NCBI GenBank assembly: GCA_016648135.1 | Contig: JADDOH010000133.1 | Coordinates: 124,001 to 188,000, forward strand | DNA length: 64,000 nt | Source of the DNA: Agrypnia vestita | Lineage: Eukaryota; Arthropoda; Insecta; Trichoptera; Phryganeidae | Direction of reading: 5' to 3' | Shown here: one piece after another, positions 1 through 12,700 of the stretch | Layout of the letters: every line of letters starts with the position of its first letter | Numbering within the stretch: the stretch's first letter is position 1 | Made by a program: the position numbers and the translations under genes | Notes under the pieces: generated by a model | Databases searched by the model: none | The model's input: the letters and a program-made list of their open reading frames with translations, nothing else | What the model was told of the DNA's origin: nothing

Positions 1-2575
1 CACCACGAAGTTCAAGCCTTCATACAGAAGAAGAAAACATATTCTTCGAATAGTTAGTAGTTATTTATAGTTTTGCTAAGAGATTGATGAAGCAGAAAAA
101 TATAAACTCAATTTTAAGGGTGAAATATCCCTCACCCCTACTATTTCCACATGTTCTATTCAATCATCAGCATCTTCATTGGCGCTACAGCCATTGTAAG
201 TCTTGACCGCCTCTACACGGCGTATGAAGGCTTTGTTTCCTATTGGATTTGTAACAAGTGTTTGTTTAAGGGGTAAGATTACAAGCCACAAACTTCCTCC
301 ATTGTTCGGAAATAGGAAGGAGCAGTATCGAGAGGTTAAATCGCTACCTTAACGGCAGCGTTGTTTATTTTATGCAATACATCATTTGAAAATAATTAAA
401 AGTGTACATTTTAGATCAGGCACACAGGGTAGTTAGATAAAACATAGTCATCACCGAGACGTAAGCCCGGAATTTTTTATTGCCATAGTTATATCAATAA
501 AATTGCAATAAGCCGATAGAAAGTCGATAGAATTTGTTTACTTATAGGTGTTTTTATAATGACACGTTGAAATTAAAAAGATGGTTGATTCCAACGTTGA
601 AAAAATAATGATCTTATTTTAAAACGAACGTGAACGAAATCTTATGACATAGGTACAACATATTCATCGTAGACAAATTAATAAACCTGTCTACCGGCAA
701 TAGAAAATTGATAATGTGTATATTTTTCCATAGGTATACAGCATTTTCCTCAGCGTAAATGATTTATCTATAATTATCAGGGAACTTTGTTCGAAACTCG
801 TACTTTCAAAAACAAAAAAATTGAATTCTTTCTATAACGGAACAGGTTACGGTGAGACAAACCATGATGCTGCATCAAGATTTTTAGTATTATTTTAATA
901 AAAAAAAAACACTTTCTATATTTTCTTGAATATAATTACAGTTAGAGCAAAAAAAAATTCTCAAGAATTCTTAAGTTTTAGTTTACCGGCATAAATAATT
1001 TTGTATTTCTTTGGCGAAAATCCGTAAAATCAAATGGCTCTTACTTGATTAATGAGGTTATGTTTAATTAAATTTGAAGATTAAAATCGGCCATTATTTT
1101 TGGAACAATCTTACTTTATAAGCGTGCTTTTTAATAAAAAATTCATGCTCTGAAAAAATGCTGTTCAAATATTTTTATTAAGAATGGGTTGAGTGCCGAA
1201 AAAGCGCGTAGGTAATTTCTTTGGTTTTGATTAAGAGTTTAATTTTTTTTTCAGATTTTTTTGTAGGAACCGGCAAAAACGTAATAATTAATTTTATTGA
1301 TTACTACTATTTTATTTACAAAATATCGTAAAAACTACTAAAACATATTTTCTCTGCGGGTTAATAATTACAAATAAATATAAATTAACAATAAATAGAA
1401 ACAATATTACAAGGGAACAATATTTAAATGTTTTAAATTTAAAAATTTGTATGTAAATTAAAAATAAAACTATTGGGTTGATGCAGAAGTTGTTATATTT
1501 TTATGAAAAATGTCAGTTTATTTATTCGTAATTTTTTTTTATCAGTTTTATACATCCTATCGGTTGCTTTAACTCTCCCACCTTTCTACGAACATTCCAT
1601 TAAAGCAATGTTTTTGTGTTTAATTTAAGGCAAAACTTGAGTCAAGGTTATCAGCGCTTTTGTATACATTTTATTGTCATTAAAATTGTAATGTACTGAT
1701 CTGAGTTAGTGATAGTCGGAAAGAACAAGATATGGCGAATAAGGTGGGAGCCTTATAACATCCCAATCGAAATTCATGAACTTACGCTGGGCCACATGGG
1801 GTCGCGCTGAGTCTCGGTGAAAAACTGCCCTGTTTCTGTTTTTCTATCCATTTATGTGCGGTGTTATATTTTATCAATTATTCACAAAACCTATCGGCTG
1901 TAATAATTTGATTACGGTATAGAAGCTCATAATAAACAAGTCTTGCAATCCCACCAAATACAAAGCATTACTTTTTACTATACATTTCGGCATTCAAAGA
2001 GTGGGATGTTCCCAGGATTAGACTAGTGTCCTTTTCGCGTCACGTCATTGTAAATTGTTTACATTTCCTGTCACAAATCGGTGCAAAAAAGATTCGGTCT
2101 AGTATTCAAATAAACAGATGTTGAAAAGCGAACTATTAAATTAGCAGCTGATAAATGATGAAGAGACGGAACAGCACGAAATCATCCCCACACGCCTCAG
2201 ATGCCTCACCACAGTTTTATTGTTCAACTTCCGTCTTCAATGTTATTTCTGACATTTTGACGTACAGCAGCGAGCACAGAAATGTGTCCACCCATAAAAT
2301 AACAGTTTTCTTGTAACATGTCATATTTTGTTAAAGTTTTTTGATCTCTTTTCACTTCAAATTATAAAGTTACAATGTTTAAATAGGAAAATACAAAAAT
2401 ATATATTTTATCTGAACTTGACGTACTCAAGAGGGTGTTTTTAGTATTTCCTTTACTTTATTGGAAAAAAATAGTTATTACAAAAGTAATTTTTTCACCT
2501 TTTTTATTATAATCAAAAAATTAAGTGTTACTATTATTTCACTATTAGCTAAGAAAAATATATGTTATTAGTATT
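1..2575. other. Downstream intergenic DNA, nothing recognised
   Basis: AT-rich, long A and T runs, no ORF of note and no RNA gene I can support. The block around 175-270 is more GC-rich and may be old transposon sequence, but I could not assign it. Confidence 0.5.
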
Positions 2576-2579
2576 TTTT

Positions 2580-3012
2580 GTCTTCTTTTATTTTTTATCG
2601 TGGCTTCAATACGTCTTGGATAAAATTGACCAAATTTTGGAGATAATCGTCTGAAATTTTCTCAAACCACACGTTTAAAAAAATTTTTGGGGTTTTCCTT
2701 TGACGAAGGCTTCAATACATTTGTATCAATGGCCATTTTTATGCCACAGGTTCAGGTATGGTAATTCATAAATTCTTTGATCTAAAAATAATTTGATAAG
2801 TTAGTAAAATATAATACTAAAAGTTTTCGCCCGACAGCACGGCGCAGTCATCTTGGAATATGGGTAATATGGGAATAAAAAGTCTTATAAATTTTTTTAT
2901 AAACTTGTACATTCACAGTTTCATCAATGAAGGCTAATTTTCCCACTCCGTAAAAAGAAAAACATCCCCAGATCATTTGTCCAGCAGAATGTTTCACTGT
3001 TTATTACTGTAT
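2580..3012 (-). pseudogene. Decayed Tc1-like transposase C-terminal half
   Basis: On the minus strand the segment near 3000-2820 reads AGQMIWGCFSFYGVGKLAFI, then DETVNVQVYKKI, before breaking down. The WGCF...G.G.L motif is typical of Tc1/IS630 DDE transposases. About 100 bp further along the same strand (2685-2585) reads FEKISDDYLQNLVNFIQDVL followed by KPR, a stop and KIKEDKKY, matching the family's C-terminal WxxISxxYLQNLVxSIPRR pattern. Stops and frameshifts show it is dead. I did not identify terminal repeats. Confidence 0.75.
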
Positions 3013-4390
3013 TATTTTAATAAACCTTTTATTTTACGATTTTGTGTGGCAGTTTTAAACCAGTAAGTTACGGTTTTTTGATACACCGAAGTCTAGTGGG
3101 TTTTCATAAAAGAGTTTTAGGCCCGTACAAAGGAGAAATTTCGGTGTAATTTCGGGAATACGCGGAATTTCATATAAATCTTACCGCGGTAAACATAATT
3201 CTTGGTGAACCTCTCACGCAGTTGTTTGTGCTTTGATGTAGGAATAACACACTCACCCCCTAACGGGGTGACGAGAAGTAAATAAATTGAATGAAACAAT
3301 TCACAACATGACTCAGTTCAACCAAGTATTAAGACTAGACAAAACTGCTTTTTATAAGATTTTAATTATATATTTTAATTTTTAGGTTTGAAAGTGTTAA
3401 AAAAATAAGCGTAAGATTTTCGGGTTACTGAATAAAATATTTTAATTTAAAAAAATACATCTGTGGTCGAAAGGAACAACCAGGAACATTTTCTATTTTT
3501 TTGAAATAGGACAAATAGCATGATTAATTATTTGAAAAATTTGACAACAAACAACGACATAAGTCAACTTAATTCAAGGTTCTTGTGCAAATAACAAAAA
3601 TACTGGTGAAAAATTAGTTAAAAATAACAAAGGCTTTAAGAGATATTTCGTAAAGAAACGAAATTCCAATATTTTGTTATGGCTCTCCTGAAAACCTGCA
3701 TTTCTTTACTTTTTCGTTTGTTCCTTTCGCCCACAGATATGTATATTAAAATTGAAATTTTGAATTAGGCGAATTTTAAAATGTGTTTAATTTGAATTTT
3801 ACTTTAATGTCGTTTTGTTTATGTTTTTCACACTGAGTTTATGTTTAATTAATTATTGTTTAATCATATTGTCGGATACAGTGGATGCAATTTTGGTTGT
3901 ATTTGAATTTGGTTTGATAATTTTAATGGATTTTTTTGTGTTTTTAGTATCTTGGGGTTGAATATGAATGAGATGAATGCCATGGCCGACCAACGGGAGT
4001 AAGGGGTAAGATAGCTTTGTAAACGTCACCCTATTGGTTGGCTCTTACGGGAATGGGTTACGCAATACTAGAGTGGTGGCTGAGGCTAGTTTAACCCACG
4101 GAACATGAACATCTCTGTATTTTTTCTTCTCTCCTGTATCGCTCCTTTTCCGCATTTGACGAGCTATACCTGTAGTCTACAGTCTTTGTCCACCCTATGC
4201 GTACGAAATTTTAATAAAGGGGAACGAGTTAAATATTTACATATCAAAACAATCTCACTAGCTTACCATCAGATCATTTTCCTGCACTTCTCTGTCCTGA
4301 CACAAAACTTATACATCTTCTTATGCAAGCTCCTCGGACTATATTCCAGTATCTGGTTCACCTAGAGTCGTCCACTCTTTCTGATGCCGT
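3013..4390. other. Intergenic, no gene recognised
   Basis: AT-rich filler. The 3960-4200 segment is more balanced in composition and may be part of a repeat, but shows no recognisable coding sequence. Short ORFs here resemble no family I know. Confidence 0.45.
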
Positions 4391-4424
4391 CATCATCACA
4401 TCGCGCACATCATAAATTTACCAT

Positions 4425-4935
4425 CAAGACATTTCCAAAAAATTTTTTTTTCAAAAATTCCTAAAATTGACTCAGTTATACATAGCAATTTCAAGCTAGC
4501 GTGGTAGGTGAATTTTCAAACGTATTAAATTTCTCTTTTGCGTTTTTCTCGCGCTTTTTAACCGATGTTGTTAAAACTTTGCAAACATCTTACTAATAAC
4601 ATAATCTACGATGTAGCATACAATTTTTATGATAAAATGCAATTTTTTGCTTTTTATGAATTTTTAACTTTTCAAGTATTTAAGAATTGATATTATTTTT
4701 TTGATACGCTACGTACTAAATATTACATTATTTAACAAGATAATAATTGAATTTTTCATGTCACTCAAACCCAGGTGACATGATTATCTTCTCCAGCTGC
4801 GCGTCTCACAGAGAAAGACCGTTGCGAGACATAAACTCTGCCATTTTTAAATTTTAAAAATAATTTGTTAATGAAATATACTTAATCAATGATAGAAAAA
4901 CGAATTAAATATGCGCAATAAATAATTGATTTTTT
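4425..4935 (+). repeat. Dispersed DNA-repeat family 1, copy A
   Basis: Shares with 11186-11815 the core AAGCTAGCGTGGTAGGTGAA (4492-4511 here), the later CAAACCCAGGTGA region and a GCCATTTT-AAATTT tail. The terminal inverted repeats seen in copy B are not evident. Non-coding in every frame. Confidence 0.7.
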
Positions 4936-6890
4936 TAAAATTCAAATGTACTTCTTGATGTTTCTCCTTTATATTCTCAATTCATTAATTTATTCAACAC
5001 GGTTAAAACACTTCGGCAACTCTTTCTAACCGTGTGCACTATACTTAAGATCAGCCTTATGAAAATAAACTTCTTTCGATTATCGATTCGAAGAATATAC
5101 TTACATTTTCAAATATTAAGAAAATGTTACGTGTTATATAAAATTTATGTTTTACAGACTTCTCAAATGGAGACACTGAGCTTTATTAATCTGTCAGGCA
5201 GAAGGTTTTTATAAGGGTTATGGAGGGAAGGGATTTATTTACACGTGCCTTGAAGAAACCTCGCCCGACTTTCTCGCCAGTACAAAATTCCAGGAGGTCA
5301 ATTTTGTCCGAATCAAATACTCAGAGAGGCGGCAAGACTGAATAGGACACACTTAACTAAATATTTCTGATGTTAAAATATTTTTACGAACATCCTGTGG
5401 TGATAGAGACACATTTCTGAACAGTGCCCCAGAGCTGGATTAGCTATACAGTATACCTAAGTAGTAAGTGCTACGGGCCCCGCAGTAAAATTTTTAATTT
5501 ATCAATTAAAATGATTGATCAGACGATTTCGGCGGCTTCACTATGCTCGATGAAGTTGTTGAATTTAAAACGCCTAAAAAAATTGAAAGTCAAGTGTTTA
5601 TTATCATATTTGATAAGATCGAGGGTATACTAGAAGAAGGCATTAAGTTATTTTTGAAATAATTGCATTTTAAGAGATTTAAAATCTTTGAGCAATCTAA
5701 ATCGTAGAATCATTACGATTTAAAAAAAATGTGTATCGTAGAGAACTATGTTTTGGGCACTCATATCGACTTAATGTATTCTGTCAGTAGCAATTTCATT
5801 GGGCATTTACAGAAACTCTGTCAAAAAAGAAGAGAAAATCGAATTTTATTTTTAATTGAATAAGTATAGGTACAAAACAAATAATATAAGGCATAAAAAA
5901 CATTTAAATAATTTAGATACTAATAAGATACTTAATGATAAAATGCTGATTGTGTGAATTATGATAAAATAGGATAAAGGACAAAAATAATTACCACTGT
6001 CATCTTTTTTGCTATCTTACCTGAGGCGAGTTGGGGGAGCAAAGTCCGGACAAGGCGCTTCCATCTTCCCTAGTCTTGTGCAAGACACGAAAAGTATTAA
6101 CATTAAATAAATTGAATAAAAACATATTACAAACATAATGCAAAAACTTAAATCAAAATAATCGCCTTAAATAGCAATAATGGCGAAACAGTATGGTCGG
6201 TAAAAACTTACATATATGATTTTTCCTCCTAACAAGTACAATTTTAAGATAAGTTTTGTCATTCTAATTAAAACTTAAGACTTACAATATCGTTTTGTAG
6301 AGCAGTATTAAATTTTGTTGAAAGTTTCATTTGAATAATGGTTTACGGCACCACCCAGCGGCAAAAATTGTACAAGCATAAAGCGTTATAATACGACTTA
6401 ATGATTTTATTAACTTAGAAACGGGACATGTTACGACGAAATGAGTTCTATCAAAATGAAGAACAAAAAAATATATGAATTTTCACATTTAAAACAGAAA
6501 ACTATCAAAATCTGACTTAATGCGTTGTGTAAGTATACCCTCGATATACTGTCTGCCTTAGCTAAAGGCTCGGAAGCGTACCATCAAATAACCGGTGTAT
6601 TTGGAATACTTCGGCGGTTAAAATCTCTTCCAGCAAAAGAGATCTAGAAAAGAATTCTAATTTAATTCAATACCTTCTGATAATTAATTAAATTATTATT
6701 AACACATTTAACATTCAACCTACCAAGGTTGAATACGCAAAGCACACTTGATTCATTTGAATTTTAGCATTATTTTTTGAAATTTATTAATTTTTATCAT
6801 CGGAAATGCGTGTAGCGGGAAACAGCATGTAGCGAAAAAACTAGACCACAAAATGCACTTGAATATCGTAAGTAAAATAATGTTCGAGTT
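4936..6890. other. Intergenic, no gene recognised
   Basis: AT-rich. Short ORFs of 60-69 codons (5032-5214, 5424-5633) have no family resemblance and low-complexity codon use. A moderately GC-rich spot near 6020-6060 could not be assigned. Confidence 0.45.
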
Positions 6891-6892
6891 CA

Positions 6893-7440
6893 CGGCTAAA
6901 ACCGAAGTTACATGGCTGGAGAAAGGCCCGAATCTCGTGGCACCCTACCGATATAGCCACCATTGCTTCTCCATGGTCCGTCAAATATACCTATAAAAAT
7001 ACCTGTATAATACCTATCCTGACGAAGAGACGGGTACGTCTCGAAACCGGTAGACCAAAATCTGGTAGTGGTTTATACTAATTTAACTAACTCTCTGTTA
7101 TACCCTGTACATATTACACACTAGCTGTACAGTCGTGAAGAATCGCGGAACATAATTTATTTAAAAATTATTTATGTGTAATGTATTATGCATTGTAAAA
7201 ATATATTACACATAGTAAAAAGCATGTCAAACGTCGAAATTATGAGGCGTAAATTGATTGTTCGTGTCTTAGTTAAGATACAAACCATTAATTTAATCTA
7301 AAATATACATAAACCATTAATTTAATATGATATATATATATAACATTTTTTTTTAAATGCGGAGAAGCGATGGTGGCTATATCCTCTAGTAGTCCGAGAG
7401 TTAGGTTTTAGAGTCTCTCTCCAGCCACGTTTTTTTCACC
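6893..7440. mobile_element. Penelope-type terminal element with inverted arms and hammerhead-like core
   Basis: About 6898-6975 and 7355-7435 are inverted copies: ATATAGCCACCATTGCTTCT on the left against the reverse of AGAAGCGATGGTGGCTATAT on the right, with CATGGCTGGAGA against TCTCCAGCCACG further out. Between them is a hammerhead-like core (7019-7047). Penelope-like elements have terminal repeats carrying such ribozymes. No reverse transcriptase is seen here, so this is an end fragment or a non-autonomous derivative. Confidence 0.6.
7019..7047 (+). ncRNA. Hammerhead-ribozyme-like core, copy A
   Basis: CTGACGA (7019-7025), then a perfect 6-bp stem II GAGACG/CGTCTC (7027-7032 with 7037-7042) capped by GGTA, then GAAAC (7043-7047). 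This is the conserved half of the hammerhead fold. After the core, ACCGGTAG (7046-7053) can pair with CTACCGAT at 6945-6952 with one mismatch, giving a possible stem III and a UA cleavage step after 6953. A convincing stem I was not found, so activity is uncertain. Confidence 0.6.
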
Positions 7441-8360
7441 AATTTCGTTATTTTGCCATGAATTCCGGGAAGTTATGGACTAACGGGATAGATAGGCAGC
7501 AGACTTATTACGTTTAAATTAAGAGCAGCGCTTAAATAAGACGCGAACCATTAATTAAAAAAAGTTTTTGTTTGTCTACAAAATAATCGACAAAGGTCAG
7601 TGTAGATTTTTACAACTATTTTGTCTTTATTTCAGTTTTTAAGTATAACTTCTAGGCGCGTACACGCACGATTTTAATTTCAAATCCAATCTAAGTGCAA
7701 ACTTTAGATTATTTTATTTCAAATATTAAGCGTACGTATCGTCAATGTAGATGATATTTAATTAATAAAATTGTTACAACATGATTTTTGCGTTCATTTC
7801 TATGAGACATTTTATAAAATAAAAATACCTTTCCTAAAGGGCACACTGAATACAAATCAGAGAAAAAATGATTTGTCCCTTTCTCAGCATTTCCGTTAAA
7901 AGGACTGGTACCCTCATTATGGAGTTTTCAGGAAAGCTTGCTTATCCCATTGAAAGCTTATCGGTCATGGGACAAGTTGTCGTATTGCATTTATTTCCTT
8001 CCCGGAATGTACGAACTGATCCCTTAAATCCTAAAAGCCTTTTCTTGAAAACCTCTTTAGTGGGAATGAGGAGCTTCCTTTCCTACACAGGAGTGGCGGT
8101 CCACTCCTTGAGGACATGTCATTTCTAATTCCGAAAAAACGCTTACCTGTTTTTAGACATACTTTACTTGTCAAAACTCTAAAAACGAGATCCCACCCCG
8201 TCTCACCGCCACCCCTCAACTTCTTGATCTTTTTTGTTAGGAAACTTAGTGCATGTTAGTCTTTTGATAGATTAACACGCATATGACGAATATTTTGGGC
8301 AGCTGTTTAGCGTGGGAATAACCCTATGCTTGTGGTGTGTAATGGTATTTGCATGCTGCT
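7441..8360. other. Intergenic, no gene recognised
   Basis: AT-rich to about 7860. 7868-8220 has more balanced composition and overlapping 60-86-codon ORFs on both strands with no family likeness. It may belong to the element that carries hammerhead copy B. Confidence 0.4.
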
Positions 8361-8372
8361 GTAGGGTTTGTC

Positions 8373-8401
8373 CTGACGAAGTGACGAGTACGTCTCGAAA
8401 C
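8373..8401 (+). ncRNA. Hammerhead-ribozyme-like core, copy B
   Basis: CTGACGA (8373-8379), stem II GTGACG/CGTCTC (8381-8386 with 8391-8396, one T-T mismatch) with loop AGTA, GAAAC (8397-8401). Same family as copy A, 1.35 kb away in the same orientation. AACCCTA (about 8318-8324) can pair with TAGGGTT (8362-8368) just upstream, a possible distal stem I. Stem III partner not found. Confidence 0.55.
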
Positions 8402-9560
8402 CAGTAGATTAAATATATACCGTAAGAACAGGGGCGTGCAGTGGGAACATCGCAGCATGACTTTTACGTAACCAATTATTTGGGAAAAAAAATGGAAAAC
8501 GACATATATTTCGTAATATTTCATCACAATTGTTATCACAGCATTCATGTTTTGATATATCACAAAAATCTGTAGCATAAATATTAGATTTTTTTTCCAA
8601 AATATACGTTTACAGGTAAGTCATGCTTCAATGTTCCCACTGCAAGCGTCTGCCTAAGAGGTTATATAATAACTTTTTGTGAATTGTAAAATCATTTTTA
8701 AAACATCTGGGTTTAAAAAAAGTAACAGTAAACCACTAAAAATCTTTTTTAACAATTCATTTTTAAACCCTTTTAGTTATTCGATTATTTTTTTTATTGC
8801 AATATTTATTACTAGTGCTTTGTTTTAACTTACTTGACACTTTTTTTAATATTATGTTTTCCATTAGTAAATTAATTAAATCAAAACATACATAGGTCAT
8901 TTTTCGGACTGTGAGTTTTTTTTTTGCCTTTATACTTTAAACACATAAATGCTGCAGTATACATCTCTTACTTTTGCTTTAAATACTTATCTATTATCCA
9001 CACCCTGTAAAAAAATCTCCAATATAATCTGTTAAAAAAACTTCATCAGGTTAATAGCTTTATAGCTTTTGCACTCCATACGAGTCCCTGTGCCATCATG
9101 TATGAGCATAATAATAGCACTTCTCCGCTTCTTTGGAGTGAAGCTTTGGTACAACTTTTGAGTTTGATGCCCTTTATGTACTCATAACAAGGGCCGTTGA
9201 TTTCTTTCTGTATTGCAAAATGTAGTATTTTCCAAGCTGAATTATCGAGAATATTTAAATATATTCAAATGTACTATTACTAAAGAGGCTGTACTCATAT
9301 TAATCATGTTAGACTATAGATTAGCTATTTTTATGTAAAAACGTCTATGGATTAGGAATGAAAATGCGATACGCAAAGTTACATGACTTCAGTATCTACT
9401 AAGTTAAACTGATGTAACTGTTTTTACCGATTCTGTTTGTTTATCTTATCTGTCATAAATTTAAATACCGTAGAGTAACTACAGGGCGTGAGCAAAGCAC
9501 AATTATTCAGGTCAGTTCTAGGTGCAAGATTTGATTTTTTTATTAAAAAAAAATATATGT
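8402..9560. other. Intergenic, no gene recognised
   Basis: AT-rich. A short inverted pair links CAGTGGGAACATCGCAGCAT near 8439 and ATGCTTCAATGTTCCCACTG near 8624, suggesting another foldback repeat of about 200 bp. No coding sequence. Confidence 0.45.
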
Positions 9561-9751
9561 ATATTGATTATTTTATTTGTGTATGTCTACTTTTATGTGA
9601 GTATTTCACCTACATATTTCGGAAAATACCTTTCCATCGTTGGGGTGTTAACATATAACATATAACACCCTGACGATTGAAAGGTATTTTCTGAAACATG
9701 TAGGTGAAATACTCATTTTAAGTAGATATATACAAATAAAATAATCAATAT
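9561..9751. repeat. Foldback repeat, 191 bp, nearly perfect hairpin
   Basis: Arms from ATATTGATTATTTTATTTGT at 9561 to its reverse complement ending at 9751, meeting at about 9656 with a short loop (ACATATAACATAT). Each arm is about 90 bp with few mismatches, including GTATTTCACCTACAT and ACCTTTC. MITE-like; no coding capacity. Confidence 0.85.
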
Positions 9752-9759
9752 TTTTGAAA

Positions 9760-12700
9760 ATGTTAATCTACAATGTTGTTCAATCAATTAAAAAAATAGA
9801 TTTTTTTATTAATATTTTCTTGGTATTATTATTGAATTGCAGAAATATACAGGTATTTTTTAAAATTTATTTAACTTAAAAAATCTTTAGACTTTGTCCG
9901 CGCTAATGATATTTTCATATAAAAATGAATACAAAATCAATTTATCTCTTGAAAATTTTCTGCAGGTAGTCCTGAAATAAGTAAACAGTATGGTTTGGAG
10001 GGGAGAGAGGGGGAACATGGCAAATAAAAACACCATATAATTTTTCTCTTATGCAAAAAAATTGCATAAAAACTATATTTTATCATTCTCTGATATAGGT
10101 AACAGTGCACATCGACATATCGGAGACTTATTACGTACATACTTCATATGTATAAAATAAAAAGTTACATAAGAGACGACTTAAAAATAATATATTTACT
10201 GAATATCTCATATTGGTCGTCTTGTCTATGTTTGGAGTTAAATTGCAAACAAATATATTTCCAGTTAAAATATACAATACATAAAAAATCTTTAAAATAC
10301 ACGTAGAAATTTGCGCGGTGATAGAAATTCATATAAAATTATAACAAGTTAAAAACTAAAGAGCATTTTATTATTACAAAATAATATCCTGTTGATTTAT
10401 TGTAAAAAGGTACAAAACGATTTACCGATTAAATTGTATGATTTGTTACACGTTAAAATATAGCTAGAATATATAATAGAAATTTGGGTAGAAATAATCT
10501 AGAACCCGCTATATCGAGTTCAACGAGACGCAGTAGAAATAAAACACATTCAATTTGATATAGTCGTTTGGAAACTTCACGAAGCCGGGCTCCATTATAT
10601 CGCGTATAATGGTACGTCGAGAGGGTCGCAGCATTTTACTCAAATCTGTTACATATTTAAAATAGATTACATATACATTTTAATTACACATAAGGAATGG
10701 TGTTTAAACTAAGTATAACGTCGAGCTTCGTGAAGTTTAAAACAATTACACAATAGATTCTAAGAACAATATACAAAACAATTCGAGTAAAAAAATTTAA
10801 ATATCTATAGGGTATAGTCGTATTTTTACAGTATTTACGTAGACAGACATGTCAAACAAAATGATTAAAGCGAAGATTAGAGAGAGAGAGAACTTTAGCG
10901 AGAACATGAAACGACAATTATCATTACATAAGTATTTATTTGGTTGCGAGTTCTTGAGTATTTCACCACAGCACCAAGGATCAGTACCGGGCTGTCGGCA
11001 GCGGAACACGTGATTATTCTTAAAGGTCTATTCAACAATATCCAGGAATACAATTGATGCCACGTACGAAAATCTGAGTGAACATCACACGAGCGTCGTC
11101 TATCACAAAGTGACGTCAAACAATCACCGAATGAATTTGATTTAAAATTTTGGTCGCGTGATTTAATGAAAAAAATATTAATTAAGGGGTTACACCACCT
11201 CGATATTTTCAAAAAATATTTATTTATTTATTTTGATTCATATTATAGCTTTAAGTTATAATAATAATTTGAGACGTCACTCATTCGAAAATACCAAAAA
11301 TTAGCTCAGTTATAGCAATTTGAAGCTAGCGTGGTAGGTGAATTTTTAAACGAATTATTAAATTATCATTTTACGTTATTATCGAAACTCTATTTTCCAG
11401 ACTCTTGGAGACCTTAAAAACTATTAAGTCGACTTTTTTCAACATTGTAAACATCTATAACATAATCCACAATATTTTTTTTATAAAATGTTCAGTTTGC
11501 TTATTAATATTTTTAAAGTGCATCATTTATCGAGAAGATAATTAACTTTTTCATTTCATTCAAACCCTGGTGAAGTGATTATCTGTGTGCCAGCTGTGTG
11601 CATCACGGAAAATAATCTTTGCGGCACAGTACACTCAGCCATTTTGAAATTTTCAAAATAATTTGTAAATGAAAAGTATTAACCAATGTATGCCGTAAAT
11701 CATGATACTAAGGCAATTTTTATTTATGCAATATTAAAGTAAATAATTTGTATTATACGACAATGTTTTATTTTGATTTTTTATTTTTGATGCTTCAAGG
11801 TGGTGTAGCTCCTTGAACAATTTATGAATAAAGAAGAAATTTCATTTCATTTCACAGAATCGCCAAAGTGAGGAATCTTACAAAAAATGCGAGAACAATG
11901 ATAACTTTCGTAAACCATCAATCAATCACTCACTACACAGAAAAAACGTGTTCTACCAAAAACATTTCACATTCAATTATCAATCACATATGATATTTTT
12001 TTCCGATATGCAAATATATATCAATACCGCACGCCTCTACCGTCCACGCTGTCCCGCTGCTCAAATCGAAAGAAAAAAACCGGCAGCGCTTCCGGTTCGT
12101 AATTTAAAAAAAGTTTGAAAAATAGCTATTGTTAACTTGCCCATTTTCTACCGATTTCCCCGCGTATATTGTTTTCTATAAAACATTACACCGACAATTT
12201 ACGAATAATCACAAATATATTTCTTACAATACGACCTCGCGTTAATGTATAATTATATACGCACGTGTTTATCAATATAGTTATATTACATTAAAATACA
12301 TTAGTATTTCCGGGTGAACAATGTCTGAGGGGTACCCAGATACAGATTGAATATCTCCAGTCGAAAATACATATTTACATTTCATACACATCGGCGGTCT
12401 AACCGTAACCTTTGTAAAATAACACTGGAATTTTTTAAATTAGCCTAACTGCATCTCAGTGCGGTCGACGACTCGTGTCGTCAACATGTACAAGTGAAGA
12501 CTTCTTTAAACTTTACTCACTGAATTTTATATATCGATTTCCTAATAACAATTTTACATTTCCCTAAAAATCATGACGATAAGAGAATAACAGTGGAATG
12601 GTTGAATGTGAATTTACGCTAAGGATAGATCAATTTCGCTTTTCACAATTATTCAGACGAGGGAAATAAACTCGCGTTTCTGTTATGAATGAAAAATAAA

